From: Clarireedia homoeocarpa
Lineage: Eukaryota > Ascomycota > Leotiomycetes > Helotiales > Rutstroemiaceae
Direction of reading: 5' to 3'
Assembly: GCA_001465935.1 (NCBI GenBank)
Contig: LNKV01000061.1
Coordinates: forward strand, 62,001 to 126,000
DNA length: 64,000 nt
Shown here: positions 33,381 through 44,800 of the stretch, one piece after another
Layout of the letters: every line of letters begins with the position of its first letter
Numbering within the stretch: position 1 is the first letter of the stretch
Translations under genes and position numbers: made by a program
Notes under the pieces: generated by a model
The model's input: the letters and a program-made list of their open reading frames with translations, nothing else
Database searches by the model: none
What the model was told of the DNA's origin: nothing

Positions 33381-35173
33381 ATGACACGGAGAATCATTGC
33401 CAAGATGTTCATCCTGCTCATTTCAATTCTCGTGTCCGCGGCTCTAGCAGCCAAGAATGGACGTGTGCAAGTCGGTGTACAGACAACAAGTGGGAAATTA
33501 ATAGGACATCAAGCTAGCAACGCCAGCAACGTTATCGAGTTCCTCGGCATTCGATATGCTCAACCCACAAACGGCTCATTAAGATTCCAAGCTCCTGTGC
33601 CTTTCGAATCTTACGATACGTATGAAGCGTTACACTATGCTCCGTAGGCCTTTCTTTTCGTTAGTGCGGAACCTCGAAATACCCACCTAACGAGCAAGTT
33701 CAGAGCCTGTCCTTTCAATCCTGCGGCACCTCTTCCCACGTTTCCAAATAAATCGTCTACTTTTGAACGTATCTATGCAACAGCCAGCGGTGGTACTGGA
33801 CTGGCATTCAGTGAAGATTGCTTAGCACTCAATGTCTGGACCTCGTCGTTGTCGCCAAAGGTGTTGAAACCAGTGCTGGTATTCATCCATGGTGGAAGAT
33901 TTGCTAGCGGATCTACAAATAATACCTTTTATGAAGGTCAATATGTAGCTGCAACTGGCGACGCTGTGATGGTTTCTATCGAGTTTGTGATCACCTTCCT
34001 TATGAATATCAATTGCTTATTCCTCTAGCTACCGTCTCCTTGTTTTTGGCTTTCCAGGCTCCCCATCTCTGCCTTCAAACGTTGCGCTTTTGGATCAAAG
34101 ACTGGCATTAGAATGGGTTACCAAGAACATTACTTCGTTCGGCGGCGACCCTTCCAGAATTCTTATGTACGGGCAGTCCGTCGGCGGCCTCTCAGTGGAT
34201 TATCATGCCTTTGCATGGCCTGAAAATCCCATCGCTTCGCGCTTAATGTCTCTCTCAGGCACAGCATTCAGCTGGGCACCAAATACCCCCGAGCTCACCA
34301 CGTCATTCTGGAATCAATTGTCTAATATTGTGGGGTGTGGAAATGGTACAGACGTGAAGTGTATGCAAGATTTACACTTCCAGACGATTTTGGACGGCAT
34401 CAAAAAACTTCCTTACGCACCTACTAAAGCGCTGCCTCGACCACAGTTTCAACCAACTATTGACGGGAAGATCGTGTTTGCCGATTATGACTTGAGAGCT
34501 GCTCAGGGGAGATTCGCTAAGTTGGTAGGATCCTGCTCGATTGGTCATTTTATGTAAAACTTCAAGGGAGTGACAATAACACTAACCACATCCAGCCCTA
34601 TATCGTAGGAAATAATGACCACGAATCCGGGTGGTACAGACTTGCGGCATTTGCATCAAACATCACGCTAAATGAGACTCAATGGACTGATTTCGAACTC
34701 CAAGGTACTGTACCCACTCACCTTTACTCAACAGCATTACTTTCGCATGGCTAATTCTAACCCCAGCATTCACATGCGCATCCGCACGATCCGCTTCTAT
34801 CCGTCTCGAGCACAACATCCCCGTCTACCGCTACCGCTACTTCGGCGACTGGAATAACACACGATTGTATCCCAGTAGTGGGGCATATCACCTCAGTGAT
34901 CTGGTCATGTGGCATGGACCTGGCGTGGGAAAAGATCTTAGTGGCATTCCGAATGAGAAGAAGCAGAATGAATTGAGCAGAGAGATGATGAGTGTTTTGA
35001 TTGAGTTTGCTGGGAAGGGAACAGTAGCGGGGTGGGAAGAGTATGGGACGGGGGTAGTCAATGTGCTGGGAAGGAATAATACTGATGGAGTAGTGGGGGT
35101 GGAGGCGGAGGTGTTTGATGAGCGGTGTGGAGGGTTTAATGGAGATACTTCGTTGGGGGAGGGTGCAATGTAA
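33381..35173 (+). CDS. Secreted type-B carboxylesterase, five exons, 517 aa
   Basis: Exons 33381-33643, 33704-33982, 34029-34524, 34596-34704 and 34767-35173 (1554 bp). A signal peptide, MFILLISILVSAALA, lies at residues 9-23. The family blocks are VIEFLGIRYAQP, SEDCLALNVW, VLVFIHGGRF (oxyanion hole), then VFGFPGSP and NVALLDQRLALEWV. The nucleophile elbow is YGQSVGG with Ser231. PYIVGNNDHESGWY and YHLSDLVMWHG (catalytic His) follow. The usual elbow is GESAGG; the Gln-Ser-Val version here is less common. It should hydrolyse carboxylic esters outside the cell; the physiological substrate is unknown. Cys residues pair as usual (ACPFNPA, EDCL). A paralogue lies at 56623-58529 on the same strand. 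Confidence 0.9.
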
Positions 35174-36282
35174 AACCCTTACCTTGGAGGACTTGAGTGA
35201 TTGGCATATGGAGGTAAGCATATTCATATTCATCTCTGGGGTTTGCATCTACACAGCAAGTAAATTACGAACCGCCCCTTCTTTCCAGATCAAACGCATG
35301 CTCAGCTCATACCATAGTGAATGTTCCAGACGCACCTGGCCAATACAACCACAGGCCGCAAGACACTAGCGCACGTGTGATACAATAGGAATCTATATAA
35401 ATGACTTAACTCTCGACACAGAAACACCACAACAATTGTGGCAAACAACTTCCATCAACTTCCATTTATACCAGGATAGATCGAGTAGATTTCTGTACTT
35501 GGAACTATTTTAAAAGTACATAAAGTAGATCATCCGCGCGGCACATATATAAAGAAGAGCAAAAACAACAGAAACTCTGAAAATGACAACAAGAGCCATA
35601 GAACGACCGTGAAGGCGTTACTACAACGACGGGAAACTGTTGTCATACCCACTCACCAACATCTAATAGCAGTATTGTACAAAGAACCCTATCAAAGTTT
35701 TCTGCAAGAATACTTTACAATGATTCATGATCTTTGTGCCCATGTGCTAGTGTAATATCGACTGGATTCAATCAAACCACACTCCAATAATCCGCCTTCA
35801 AAAGTTTCAGCCAATACCAAACAAGCTCAACATTCGCTTTTACTGGCCTTGCAAAGCAGGTTGTTAGAGAATCGGAGAACAGAAGAGACTGAAACATTAC
35901 AGCTATCTGTTTATTCTGAGGAGGAAGGAGGAAGGATTTAGGGTCGGTTTATATAGACTGGTACTCCTGTGCGAGCACGTCATGTGGACGGTGCCGTACA
36001 ATTGACTCCCTGCTTGGTACACGTAGTAGCCATCGAGGCTGTGAATCAACGAGATTAGAGTAGATGATATTGAATCAACTCTGGGTCCCGGGGAAGACAG
36101 TACAGTACAGATGAGAGTGCGAATAGATTGATTTATTGTCAATTACGTGCTATTTGAGAAGTGAATTTTAGCTTATTATTCCTAAATTATGCTTCTTTAC
36201 TCTATCACTACAGAGTTTCTCTAGTGAATACGTGCTCCACTGTGCATCTATCTGATTCTTATATAGTATATAATGCCCATCC

Positions 36283-36338
36283 GTGAAAACTCCAAAAGTG
36301 ACGCCATACTAGAGAAGTGACAATTATGGCTTATATTT
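36283..36338 (+). repeat. Short dispersed repeat, copy B
   Basis: 56 bp starting GTGAAAACTCCAAAAGTGAC, matching 11586-11643 with a few substitutions and small indels. The homology ends abruptly after GGCTTATATTT. The function and family are unknown. Confidence 0.6.
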
Positions 36339-36496
36339 CACACCATTAACTACAACTCCTAAAGTAAAATTTAAGAAAGCGCGACAATGATACGTTGAGC
36401 ATTTAATTTAGGAGCATACGATAACAAAGCGAAATGGCAAGCCTCCTAGGACGTGTCATGTAGCCGTGCAGCCCGTATGAGAATCACAAGTAAGAG

Positions 36497-36513
36497 CACT
36501 GTCCGAGACAGTG
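36497..36513. repeat. Small perfect hairpin
   Basis: CACTGTC, CGA loop, GACAGTG. It lies in a gene-free stretch and a role is not apparent. Confidence 0.35.
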
Positions 36514-38531
36514 TAGAGCGCAATGCTCTAATTATAGATGGAAAAAGCAATCACAGTAGTTTATGATTAGAACGAAAACAATAATGCAGTTGACAACGAG
36601 AATTTCATTCTCATCAATGGTAATAACGACAAGCAGTTCAACAAAGCTCCTGCCTGCATAGTAAGATCCTCATATTCCCCAGTCAAATGTCCTTGGACGC
36701 CAACGAGACTACACGGTCGTGACTCCACAATGCAACATCCTGGATACTGGATACTCTTTGCAAGAAAAGTGCTAGAGATCAACCTTGCAGAAGAAAGAGA
36801 AGACTTTATACCCTTCTGCATAATGCGGAGTATTGTATGACTTATGAAATCGAGGGTTGTAAGCGAATAGCTCGCGTTGCAAAGTAGAAATGAATATCCA
36901 CCAGTCCTCGCAGCATCCCTACACGTGATACAGTATACGACAGAACAGAGTATTTAAGCTCTCGAGGGTGAAATCAAGACGATGGGGAAACAGAGTTTGA
37001 ATTTGAACTCTTTGCTGGAGATTCAGGCATGAGTGATGAGTTCAGTCTTGGCCTTCGTGTGGAATGTACAAAATCAGCTCTGAATCTCTTAGAGGTGAGT
37101 GTTGGGGATTGGATCGTGTGTGTAGTTGTAGCAAGCAACCGTGGTAGGTGGAAGTATCTTGTGTGGCGGTGACAAGAAAAATAACAGTGCACATGGAAAG
37201 ACGGTGTTAGCGTAGGAAAACGACAGTAGGAAGTACGAAATAACCAACGACAAACAGCGAATGTTGAATGTATCACTGGAAAACCAAGAGGGATGGTGGG
37301 ATGATGTGTCCTCAATTGCTTTAGGTGATCTGCTTAAGTGCGTTTGATGTATGTAATCGCATATGCCTCCCCCATTTTTTGCTCATGAGTCATTATACAT
37401 GCTAATATTATTAGCTATTTTTTGATTGAATAGAATTATATAATATTTCGCGATTACCAAAATTCCACAATTGAAGTCATTTGGTTTGAAGGACAGGGTC
37501 GCCCGGGATAATGAACAGATTCACTGGGCCTTTTTAACAGTGAAGAAGTCATATGATATCGTTGAAGATGTCTCTGTAAATTCTCTACCAAAAGTAAGAG
37601 TTGAAAGTGTATAAGAAGACGCCGCTCAGTTGAACAAAGCGAATTGCAGATAAACTCTCAGACTCGATCCTTGAGCAATTTTTCCTCTAGTGATAATGAC
37701 CGTATGGAATGGCAAAGCAAAAGCACCTATGACAACGCACTCACGCTGTCATTTGACTGACAAAGCCCATGGCAACAACGCAACTAACGTATACCGCTCA
37801 ACCGTTAGCACAGTCGCACGTGATTCTTTCTCTGTATATGAAACAATCTTGCCATGGAAATTTGTCGAGAAAAGTCATCTCTTACCGCTTAATGTTCTGT
37901 GCAGAAAGCTACTGACTCGAATCAAAGCGCTGGATATGCTTTGTGGAGGCATTGCCTTCCTATATCGACGCTCTCCTCATGTAAGAGGCCGACGTGAGGG
38001 AATCGAGCTATCCAGCTACAGCTAGTCTGTGAGAAGATGGACTCAATGAGAGTTGTAGAAGACGGTGCTTGAGACTGCTAGCAACACCGACTGCATGCCA
38101 AATGATCATTTTGTTTGGCTTTTGAGCTCTGTTGTGCCATGCAAAGAAGAATTGAAACCGGTTGTCCGGAGGGCATCAGAAGCGTGACATTAAGGCGTAC
38201 ATCGAAACAAGATTAAACAACACGTAGAGGCGGGTATCGTGCGACATTAAATCAGTGAAGGATTGTGGCTTGGTTGAAGACAAACTCTATGTCTAGCTCG
38301 ACAAGTGTACTACCCGCCGGGGAAAGAACCAGAATCACAACACAAAACATAACCCTAGACATCTCCAACAACAGTCATTTATTTGGAGTCAAATTATGCT
38401 CAGCCCAATCTTATGAGCGTTGAGATGACTCGCTTTCAATTCTTCAAAAGCATTCAAGCCCGCTCTCCATTGTTGAGAAAGATACTTTGATCCATCTAAG
38501 ATAACACGCCCTACAAGCAGAGAAAGCAGTA

Positions 38532-38909
38532 ATGTCTGCCGCCAACTCCCGCCGATTTGTGTCCCAAACAACTCTCTATATCAGTGCAATCTCAGCAGGA
38601 ATTTCAGCGTACTTCATCTGGCAAAAGACATCAACAGAGCGCCACTTGCAGCTTGTCTGCGCCGAAAAAGCGAAACTTGCTCTCGAGAACAGCAATTGGA
38701 GGAGATGGTGGAATAACGGAGGTCGCGAACTTGTCGAACGGGAGTGGAGAGAAGGCCATGTACACGGAGAAGGCGGAGAAAAGATGTTAATGGAAAGAGA
38801 GGATATGGACAAACTTAGGAAGGAAATTGATGATGTGAAGAGGGAGTTGAGGAGGTTGAATTCGTGGATTGAGGAGAAGAAACGGGAAGGAGTTTGGACG
38901 GGTCAGTAG
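38532..38909 (+). CDS. Small predicted membrane protein with coiled coil, 125 aa
   Basis: A single-exon frame with ATG in context GCAGTAATGTC. Residues 12-31 (SQTTLYISAISAGISAYFIW) form one likely membrane segment close to the N-terminus. The region after it is basic/aromatic (NWRRWWNNGG). From about residue 85, DMDKLRKEIDDVKRELRRLN has heptad spacing and is probably a coiled coil. The layout (short N-terminal anchor and cytosolic or intermembrane coiled coil) resembles small mitochondrial or ER membrane proteins. I do not recognise the family. A minisatellite begins 84 bp after its stop. Confidence 0.55.
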   Translation: MSAANSRRFVSQTTLYISAISAGISAYFIWQKTSTERHLQLVCAEKAKLALENSNWRRWWNNGGRELVEREWREGHVHGEGGEKMLMEREDMDKLRKEIDDVKRELRRLNSWIEEKKREGVWTGQ

Positions 38910-39558
38910 AGGGACAAGATGTCAATCATGAATGATTTTGGGAAGATGAATGCGTGGGACTGCGCTGGGGAAATACTTCTGGAAAGTAGTCTTTGTATCA
39001 ACACCTGGGCTTGTATCAACACCTGGGCTTGTATCAACACCTGGGCTTGTATCAACACCTGGGCTTGTATCAACACCTGGGCTTGGGTTGGGGAGATGAT
39101 GGGCGTTGGCGGCGGATACATATATGGCGTCGGAAGAATCATTGACCTTCAGCATACGTGCATAAGCTGGATGATCTTGTAAGTCAGCTAGACGAATTGT
39201 GTGACAGGACGATGATGATTGCAAACGGAGTTGTGTTCATTGTCTTGCAACTCCGACAATGCAGAAATGCGAAGTAGATCCTTCAATACAGTACAAGCGC
39301 TGCGTGGCTGAACCCCTCCATTCTCCATTCACTATAGTCCCCAAGCTTCTACTGTGGCCTAACAAGGCCCTAAGGATATCATCACCATCACTTTCAGCCC
39401 AGCGTTCCAACCGTCTCAGATTTGACAAAAACCACCCAAGCAGCAAAAAAAGAGACAAAATACAGCAGCGAATTTAGATCGCTCAGAAGAAGAGTTGCTA
39501 ACCTGCACACACAAAAATCCCACAAGAATGTTATCGTAATATCTACGACCATACAATC
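38910..39558. other. Intergenic stretch with minisatellite
   Basis: Besides the minisatellite nothing is supported. The right part should be the promoter of the gene at 39559. Confidence 0.4.
38993..39082 (+). repeat. Minisatellite, five perfect 18-bp units
   Basis: Five tandem copies of TTGTATCAACACCTGGGC with no mismatches. The unit length is a multiple of three, so both strands stay open through it (ACINTW or SPGVDT repeats), but neither frame has other protein features. It probably lies in the 3' region of the gene at 38532-38909. Perfect copies suggest recent expansion. Confidence 0.85.
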
Positions 39559-40467
39559 ATGAGCTCTCCAAATCGCAAAAGAAATACGAATAATCCACAA
39601 GCACCGACCCCACCCGGTTCACCGATTCAGCTCGACACATCAATTGCCCTACCCGAAATTGAACCCGATACTATACAAGGTAGTCCACGTACTCTTGTGG
39701 CCTACACCTTTCAAGAGCTTGCGCTGGGTGCTCCTGAGGTCAGGAAACTTGATTTTACAAACAATGGCCCGTCTGCGATGACAGATAGGGAACCCACGGT
39801 TCGTAAGAGAGTCAAGATATCGGCGGATAAGGACGTGGATATGGAAGAGAGTTGCGTGAAGCAGATTCCGGAAACGCCGCCAGCAAAGATACACACGAAT
39901 ATGTTTATCAAAGAGCAGAAACTGGAATCGATTCTGGGCGACGCAGATAAAGGATTCAAGCTACACAATGAAGTTGACCCAGTCATATTTCAAGCTGGGA
40001 AAGGGCGCGCAAAGAAGATAGGAGAGTTGGCAAGGGCATATCCGTCGATAAACCGATTAGCAGATTCGCAATCCCGCAGAAGGAAAAGAGCCGGCTCACC
40101 ACCGACTTCGGCGGCTGGAGAAAGCTTGGAAGAGAGGGTAATCGTGGATCCGGATCGAGCAGCTATGACATGGCATGATGATGAAATCACCGGACACCGC
40201 CCGAATGATCCGGATGATGATGGAGAAGGAATCAATGGTATTGGGTTTCGACCGACAGCTGCGATTGCTTATGCTAGAGCGGAAAAAAGGAAACAAGCAA
40301 TGGCGGATTATAGGAGTAGGGAAGCAAAGGAGGCGAGGGCTCGAAGAATGGAACGGCGGAAGGGTGACGAACGGGCAAAGGCTAATGCTGAGGCAGAAGC
40401 TGACACGGCTGCTAGGAGGGTGAGGTTTCTCGAAAACGAGAGTCCGACTGTGATCTTCACATCTTGA
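39559..40467 (+). CDS. Conserved fungal protein of unknown function, 302 aa
   Basis: A single-exon frame. The N-terminal 100 residues are Pro/Thr-rich with short basic runs such as VRKRVKI and probable phosphorylation sites (TPPGSP, ETPPAK). Conserved-looking blocks follow: MFIKEQKLESILGDADKG, SRRRKRAGSPP, then MTWHDDEITGH and DPDDDGEGINGIGFRPTAA. The C-terminal 70 residues are a charged single helix (YARAEKRKQAMADYRSREAK). I recall the DDDGEGINGIGF block from uncharacterised proteins across Pezizomycotina, but no function is known to me. The basic clusters and lack of a signal or membrane segment suggest a nuclear protein. Confidence 0.75.
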   Translation: MSSPNRKRNTNNPQAPTPPGSPIQLDTSIALPEIEPDTIQGSPRTLVAYTFQELALGAPEVRKLDFTNNGPSAMTDREPTVRKRVKISADKDVDMEESCVKQIPETPPAKIHTNMFIKEQKLESILGDADKGFKLHNEVDPVIFQAGKGRAKKIGELARAYPSINRLADSQSRRRKRAGSPPTSAAGESLEERVIVDPDRAAMTWHDDEITGHRPNDPDDDGEGINGIGFRPTAAIAYARAEKRKQAMADYRSREAKEARARRMERRKGDERAKANAEAEADTAARRVRFLENESPTVIFTS

Positions 40468-40692
40468 AATTCCTTTTATAGGCGCATTGGACAGGAGTTA
40501 AGTCATATTAGGAAGCCAATTCGGCTATTTGACGTCTCTGGATATGGGAGTTGGCTTGGTATAGCCCGGACAATGGCGTTGAATAGATAACATCCCGCAT
40601 CTCAACGACAGGGGGATGAGGGAAGTTTTACGAGTTTTGTTGCAGTATATATCTGCTAGTACATGATCGCTTTGAATGCAATATTAGACCTT

Positions 40693-41348
40693 TTACCAGA
40701 ACTTCCACTTTGATTTCTTAGCTTCTTCCTCAGCCTTCCTATCTGCCTCCTCCTTCAACCGCCTTCTTTCTCTCCTTTTTTCCTCGGCTTGTGCTTCTTT
40801 CTCGGCTTTCTTTCGGTCGATAATCTCTACCGCTCGCTTCATATGCGCTCGTTCTAATCGTCGTCTGTATAAACAGAATTCATACGCTCCCAACCCCGTA
40901 AATACAAACGTGCCTACCGCCCAATTCGCTGCTTTTGGTATAGGTGCTACAATATCATCAATCAGTATATATACTACCTCTCAATTGCTGTCGCAATTGA
41001 GCAAGCTTGCTTGCAAATGAACATACCGCCAAATATCGCCCTCAATCCACCCATCGCAAACCCACCCCCAATTCCAGTGAGAAAACTCTCCCGCGTACAC
41101 GGATACATATGCACTTGTTTAAAGTCCCCCAATCGCACCGTCTTGATCGCTTCGCCTAGCGACGGCGTCGACGCATGGCTTCCGGCTGTGTTCTGTCCTG
41201 AGCCTTCTGGTAGCGCATTTGCGTTTTCCAGCGGCACGTGGAATACCTCGTACACTTTATTCGGCGTCTTGACATGTTCTGGCGGCGCGGTTGCGCCCGG
41301 TGGAGGACCGCGGAGAGGGGCCTTGGGATCTCTGGTATCGTCGGCCAT
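40693..41348 (-). CDS. COX20: Cytochrome c oxidase assembly protein COX20, two exons, 191 aa
   Basis: Exons 41348-41027 and 40946-40693 (576 bp); the donor is GTATGT and the acceptor is TGTAG. The join makes GLRAIFG|APIPKAANWAVG. The family core is visible: PCTRESFLTGIGGGFAMGG (first membrane segment), then NWAVGTFVFTGLGAYEFC (second) and the RRRLERAHMKRAVEIIDRKK helix. The C-terminal 40 residues are a Lys/Glu/Ala/Arg-rich helix ending KWKFW. COX20 is an inner-mitochondrial-membrane chaperone that handles newly made Cox2 during complex IV assembly. It is transcribed divergently from POL2 with 481 bp between the start codons. Confidence 0.88.
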
Positions 41349-41829
41349 TCTAGTATGCAAGGAAGGTTGTGAGGTAGGATGATTGCGTATAAGTGAGGGG
41401 GAGGGGAGCTGATTTCCAGATACGGATACGGTGCCCTTGCAATGTTCCCAGAAACACAAAATGTGCTTTTCTCGGCGACCGTAGTGTAACATGTAGAACT
41501 ACCTGCAAAACTCAAGCTTGTGCACGACCCTAGAGTTAAAGTGCATTTTTAACTTTACGCGGTACAACGCGATTTCTATCTCGCGGCGCGTCGAGGGTCC
41601 ATGAATTTGTCCATGCATTCTTCAATCATAATTTTGTGATTTGTTCACGAACCTCAATTGGTACCCATTTACCACCGTGACATTGGTCGAAAACACAAGA
41701 TTCAAGTTTAGAGGATACAGTAAATAATTCTTTTATTAGACTTGTTTAGAACTCTCCATCGAATCGAGAGAACTTTGGCCCCTTTCCGCTCGCCATCTGG
41801 CACATCACCTCATATCGCAGACCTCCAAA
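41349..41829. promoter_or_regulatory. Divergent COX20/POL2 promoter with CGCG-core boxes
   Basis: 481 bp separate the two start codons. Within 41557-41594 there are ACGCGG, ACGCGA, TCGCGG and CGCGTC (GACGCG on the other strand). The fungal MCB element bound by MBF at S-phase replication genes is ACGCGT, so two or three of these are one base away from it. Regulation of POL2 by such a factor is inference. Confidence 0.4.
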
Positions 41830-44800
41830 ATGCCAGCCCGCGCTCCACAGAATGGCTACCGGCGCGGAGGAAAACAGGCATATCATGGGCCGCGGAAAGC
41901 AAAGACTTTTGAGAAATCCTCGGGGAGGAATGAGGGTACATCTATGGACGAGAAGCGTGAAGCGACGAAACTTGCACATGCGGTCGACGAAGCAATGGGG
42001 TTTGCTCGATACGAGTCCGGGAAGAAGAAGGTTGGATGGTTGGTCAATCTACACACTACGACTATAGAAGACGACAAATTTCCGGAAGGTCGATCGGCGC
42101 TAGATTGCTATTTTATTGAGGACGATGGGGGAACGTTTAAAGCAACAGTGGAATATGAACCATACTTTTTAGTCGCTGTAAAGCGGGGTTATGAACCGGA
42201 AGCGGAAGAATGGTTGAAGAGAGCGCCTGGGGGAGGGGCTATCAAGAGTGTGAAGAGAGTGGAAAAGGAAGACCTAAAGATGCCAAATCATTTGCTGGGT
42301 TATAGGAGGAGTTTCTTCGAGTGTAGGTTTAGGAATATTGGGGATCTGCTGGCGGCAAGGAGGGATATTATGCCGGTAGCAGAGAAGAATAAGAAGAATA
42401 TGAATGCGATGGATACGTACGCTGAGGTCGCAAGGTAGGTCTCTTGAATAGTATGCACCCTAAGATACATGCTAACATGTATAGCGCAAATGCTGGATTC
42501 GACCTTTTTGACGACTCACGAGATGATGATAAACGACTTAATGTTTCTGTTGCTGATGCTAGCGATTTTATTGTGGATATTAGAGAATGGGACGTGCCAT
42601 ACCATGTACGAGTAATGATAGACTTAGGTTGGTTGAGTTCTTCAATGACTTGGGTTAATGCTAACAAGAGGAAGATATAAGGACAGGAAAATGGTATTCA
42701 GTCGAGGCGAAACATGGGACAACGACATTAAAGTGTTTAGAAGAGCGTTTGCAGAGAGCTGATCCCGTGGTTATGGCATACGATATCGAAACGACAAAAC
42801 TACCACTGAAATTCCCCGACGCAACGATAGATCAGATTATGATGATATCGTATATGATTGATGGGCAAGGGTTTTTGATCACAAACCGAGAGATTGTAAC
42901 AGAAGATATTGAGGATTTCGAATACACGCCAAAACCGGAATACGACGGACCATTTATGATTTTTAATGAACCGGATGAGAAAGCTGTTATTGAACGCTTC
43001 TTCTTACATATCAAGGAAGCACGGCCTACTGTGATAGCGACTTATAACGGAGACTTCTTCGATTGGCCATTTGTGGACGCTCGAGCCAGTGTTAATGGTA
43101 TCGACATGTACCAGGAGATTGGATGGCGGAAGAACGTCAGTGATGATCAATACATGTGTAACTACAGTGTACATATGGATTGTTTCCACTGGGTCAATCG
43201 TGACAGTTATCTACCGCAAGGAAGTCGTGGTCTGAAAGCCGTAACAACAGCAAAACTTGGTTATGATCCCGATGAGATCGACCCAGAACTGATGTTAAGG
43301 TTTGCTAGCGAGCGACCCCAGACTCTGGCAGAGTATTCGGTATCAGATGCTGTGGCGACATACTATTTATACATGAAATATGTGCACCCTTTCATCTTTT
43401 CCTTGTGTACTATTATTCCGCTTGGACCGGACGCTGTGTTGCGGAAAGGGACAGGAACCCTTTGTGAGATGTTACTCATGGTTCAAGCATATCAGAAAGA
43501 GATTGTTTTACCTAATAAACATGTATCGCCAAAAGAATCTTTCTGGGAAGGTCATCTGCTGGAATCAGAGACCTATGTTGGTGGGCATGTTGAAAGTATT
43601 GAAGCTGGGGTTTTCAGAGCCGACATACCCGTCAATTTCGCTGTGGATACGACTGCTATCGACGAGCTGCTAGAAGACTTAGATGCTGCTTTGAAATTCA
43701 GTATCACCGTGGAAGAGAAGAAGTCACTGGACGATATTGACAATTACGAAGAAGTCAAACAGCAAATCGCGGATCGTCTAAACAGTCTCAAGAAAACCGC
43801 CAACAGAAGCGAGAAGCCCCTAATTTACCATTTGGATGTCGCTTCTATGTATCCTAATATTATGACCACCAATCGTTTACAACCGGATTCTATGATTCAG
43901 GAGTCAGACTGTGCAGCGTGCGATTTCAATCGGCCAGGAAAGACTTGCGATCGACGGATGCCGTGGGCATGGAGAGGAGAGTATCTTCCAGCCAAGAGAG
44001 ATGAATACAACATGATTAGGAGTTCTCTTGAAAACGAACGTTTCCCCGGGAAATGGCCAAATCAACCACAAAGAACTTTCCAAGATCTAACCTATGATGA
44101 GCAAGCTGCACTGGTTCGTAAACGTTTGCAAACGTACAGTCAGAAAATTTATCACAAGATTCACGACCAGACTACCATTGAGCGCGAGGCTATCATCTGT
44201 CAAAGAGAGAATCCGTTCTATATTGATACTGTCAGGGATTTTAGAGATCGACGTTATGATTACAAAGGCAAGCAGAAGGTCTGGAAGGGAAAGACCGAGG
44301 CATTGAAGTCAGCAGGAGCTCCAGCAGCCGAAGTGGAGGATGCTAAGAAGATGATTGTCCTTTTCGACTCCTTGCAATTGGCTCACAAGGTCATTCTGAA
44401 TTCTTTCTATGGCTATGTCATGAGAAAGGGATCACGCTGGTATTCTATGGAGATGGCTGGTGTAACTTGTCTGACAGGAGCCCACATCATTCAAATGGCT
44501 CGACAACTTGTGGAGCGTATTGGACGTCCGTTAGAACTCGATACTGATGGTATTTGGTGTATGTTGCCTGCGACCTTCCCTGAAAACTACTCCTTCAAGA
44601 TGAAGAATGGAAAGAAACTCGCCATCTCATATCCTTGTGTTATGTTGAATCATCTTGTACACGACAAATTCACAAATCACCAGTACCAAACACTAGTGGA
44701 TCCGAAGACGTTCAAATACGAGACACATAGCGACAATTCTATCTTCTTCGAGGTTGACGGTCCGTATCGTGCTATGATTCTGCCGACGTCCAAAGAGGAA

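Larger units (their letters stand above)
35174..38531. other. Gene-poor stretch of 3.4 kb
   Basis: I found no frame with family features. It holds copy B of a short dispersed repeat (36283-36338), a perfect 7-bp-stem hairpin at 36497-36513 and AT-rich sequence near 37400-37450. Small frames at 35903-36142, 36567-36821, 36974-37315 and 37690-38025 cannot be supported. Confidence 0.4.

Noticed and set aside
35903..36142. Small Cys/Tyr-containing frame that resembles a small secreted protein
   Set aside because: No signal peptide and too few Cys pairs; likely chance.
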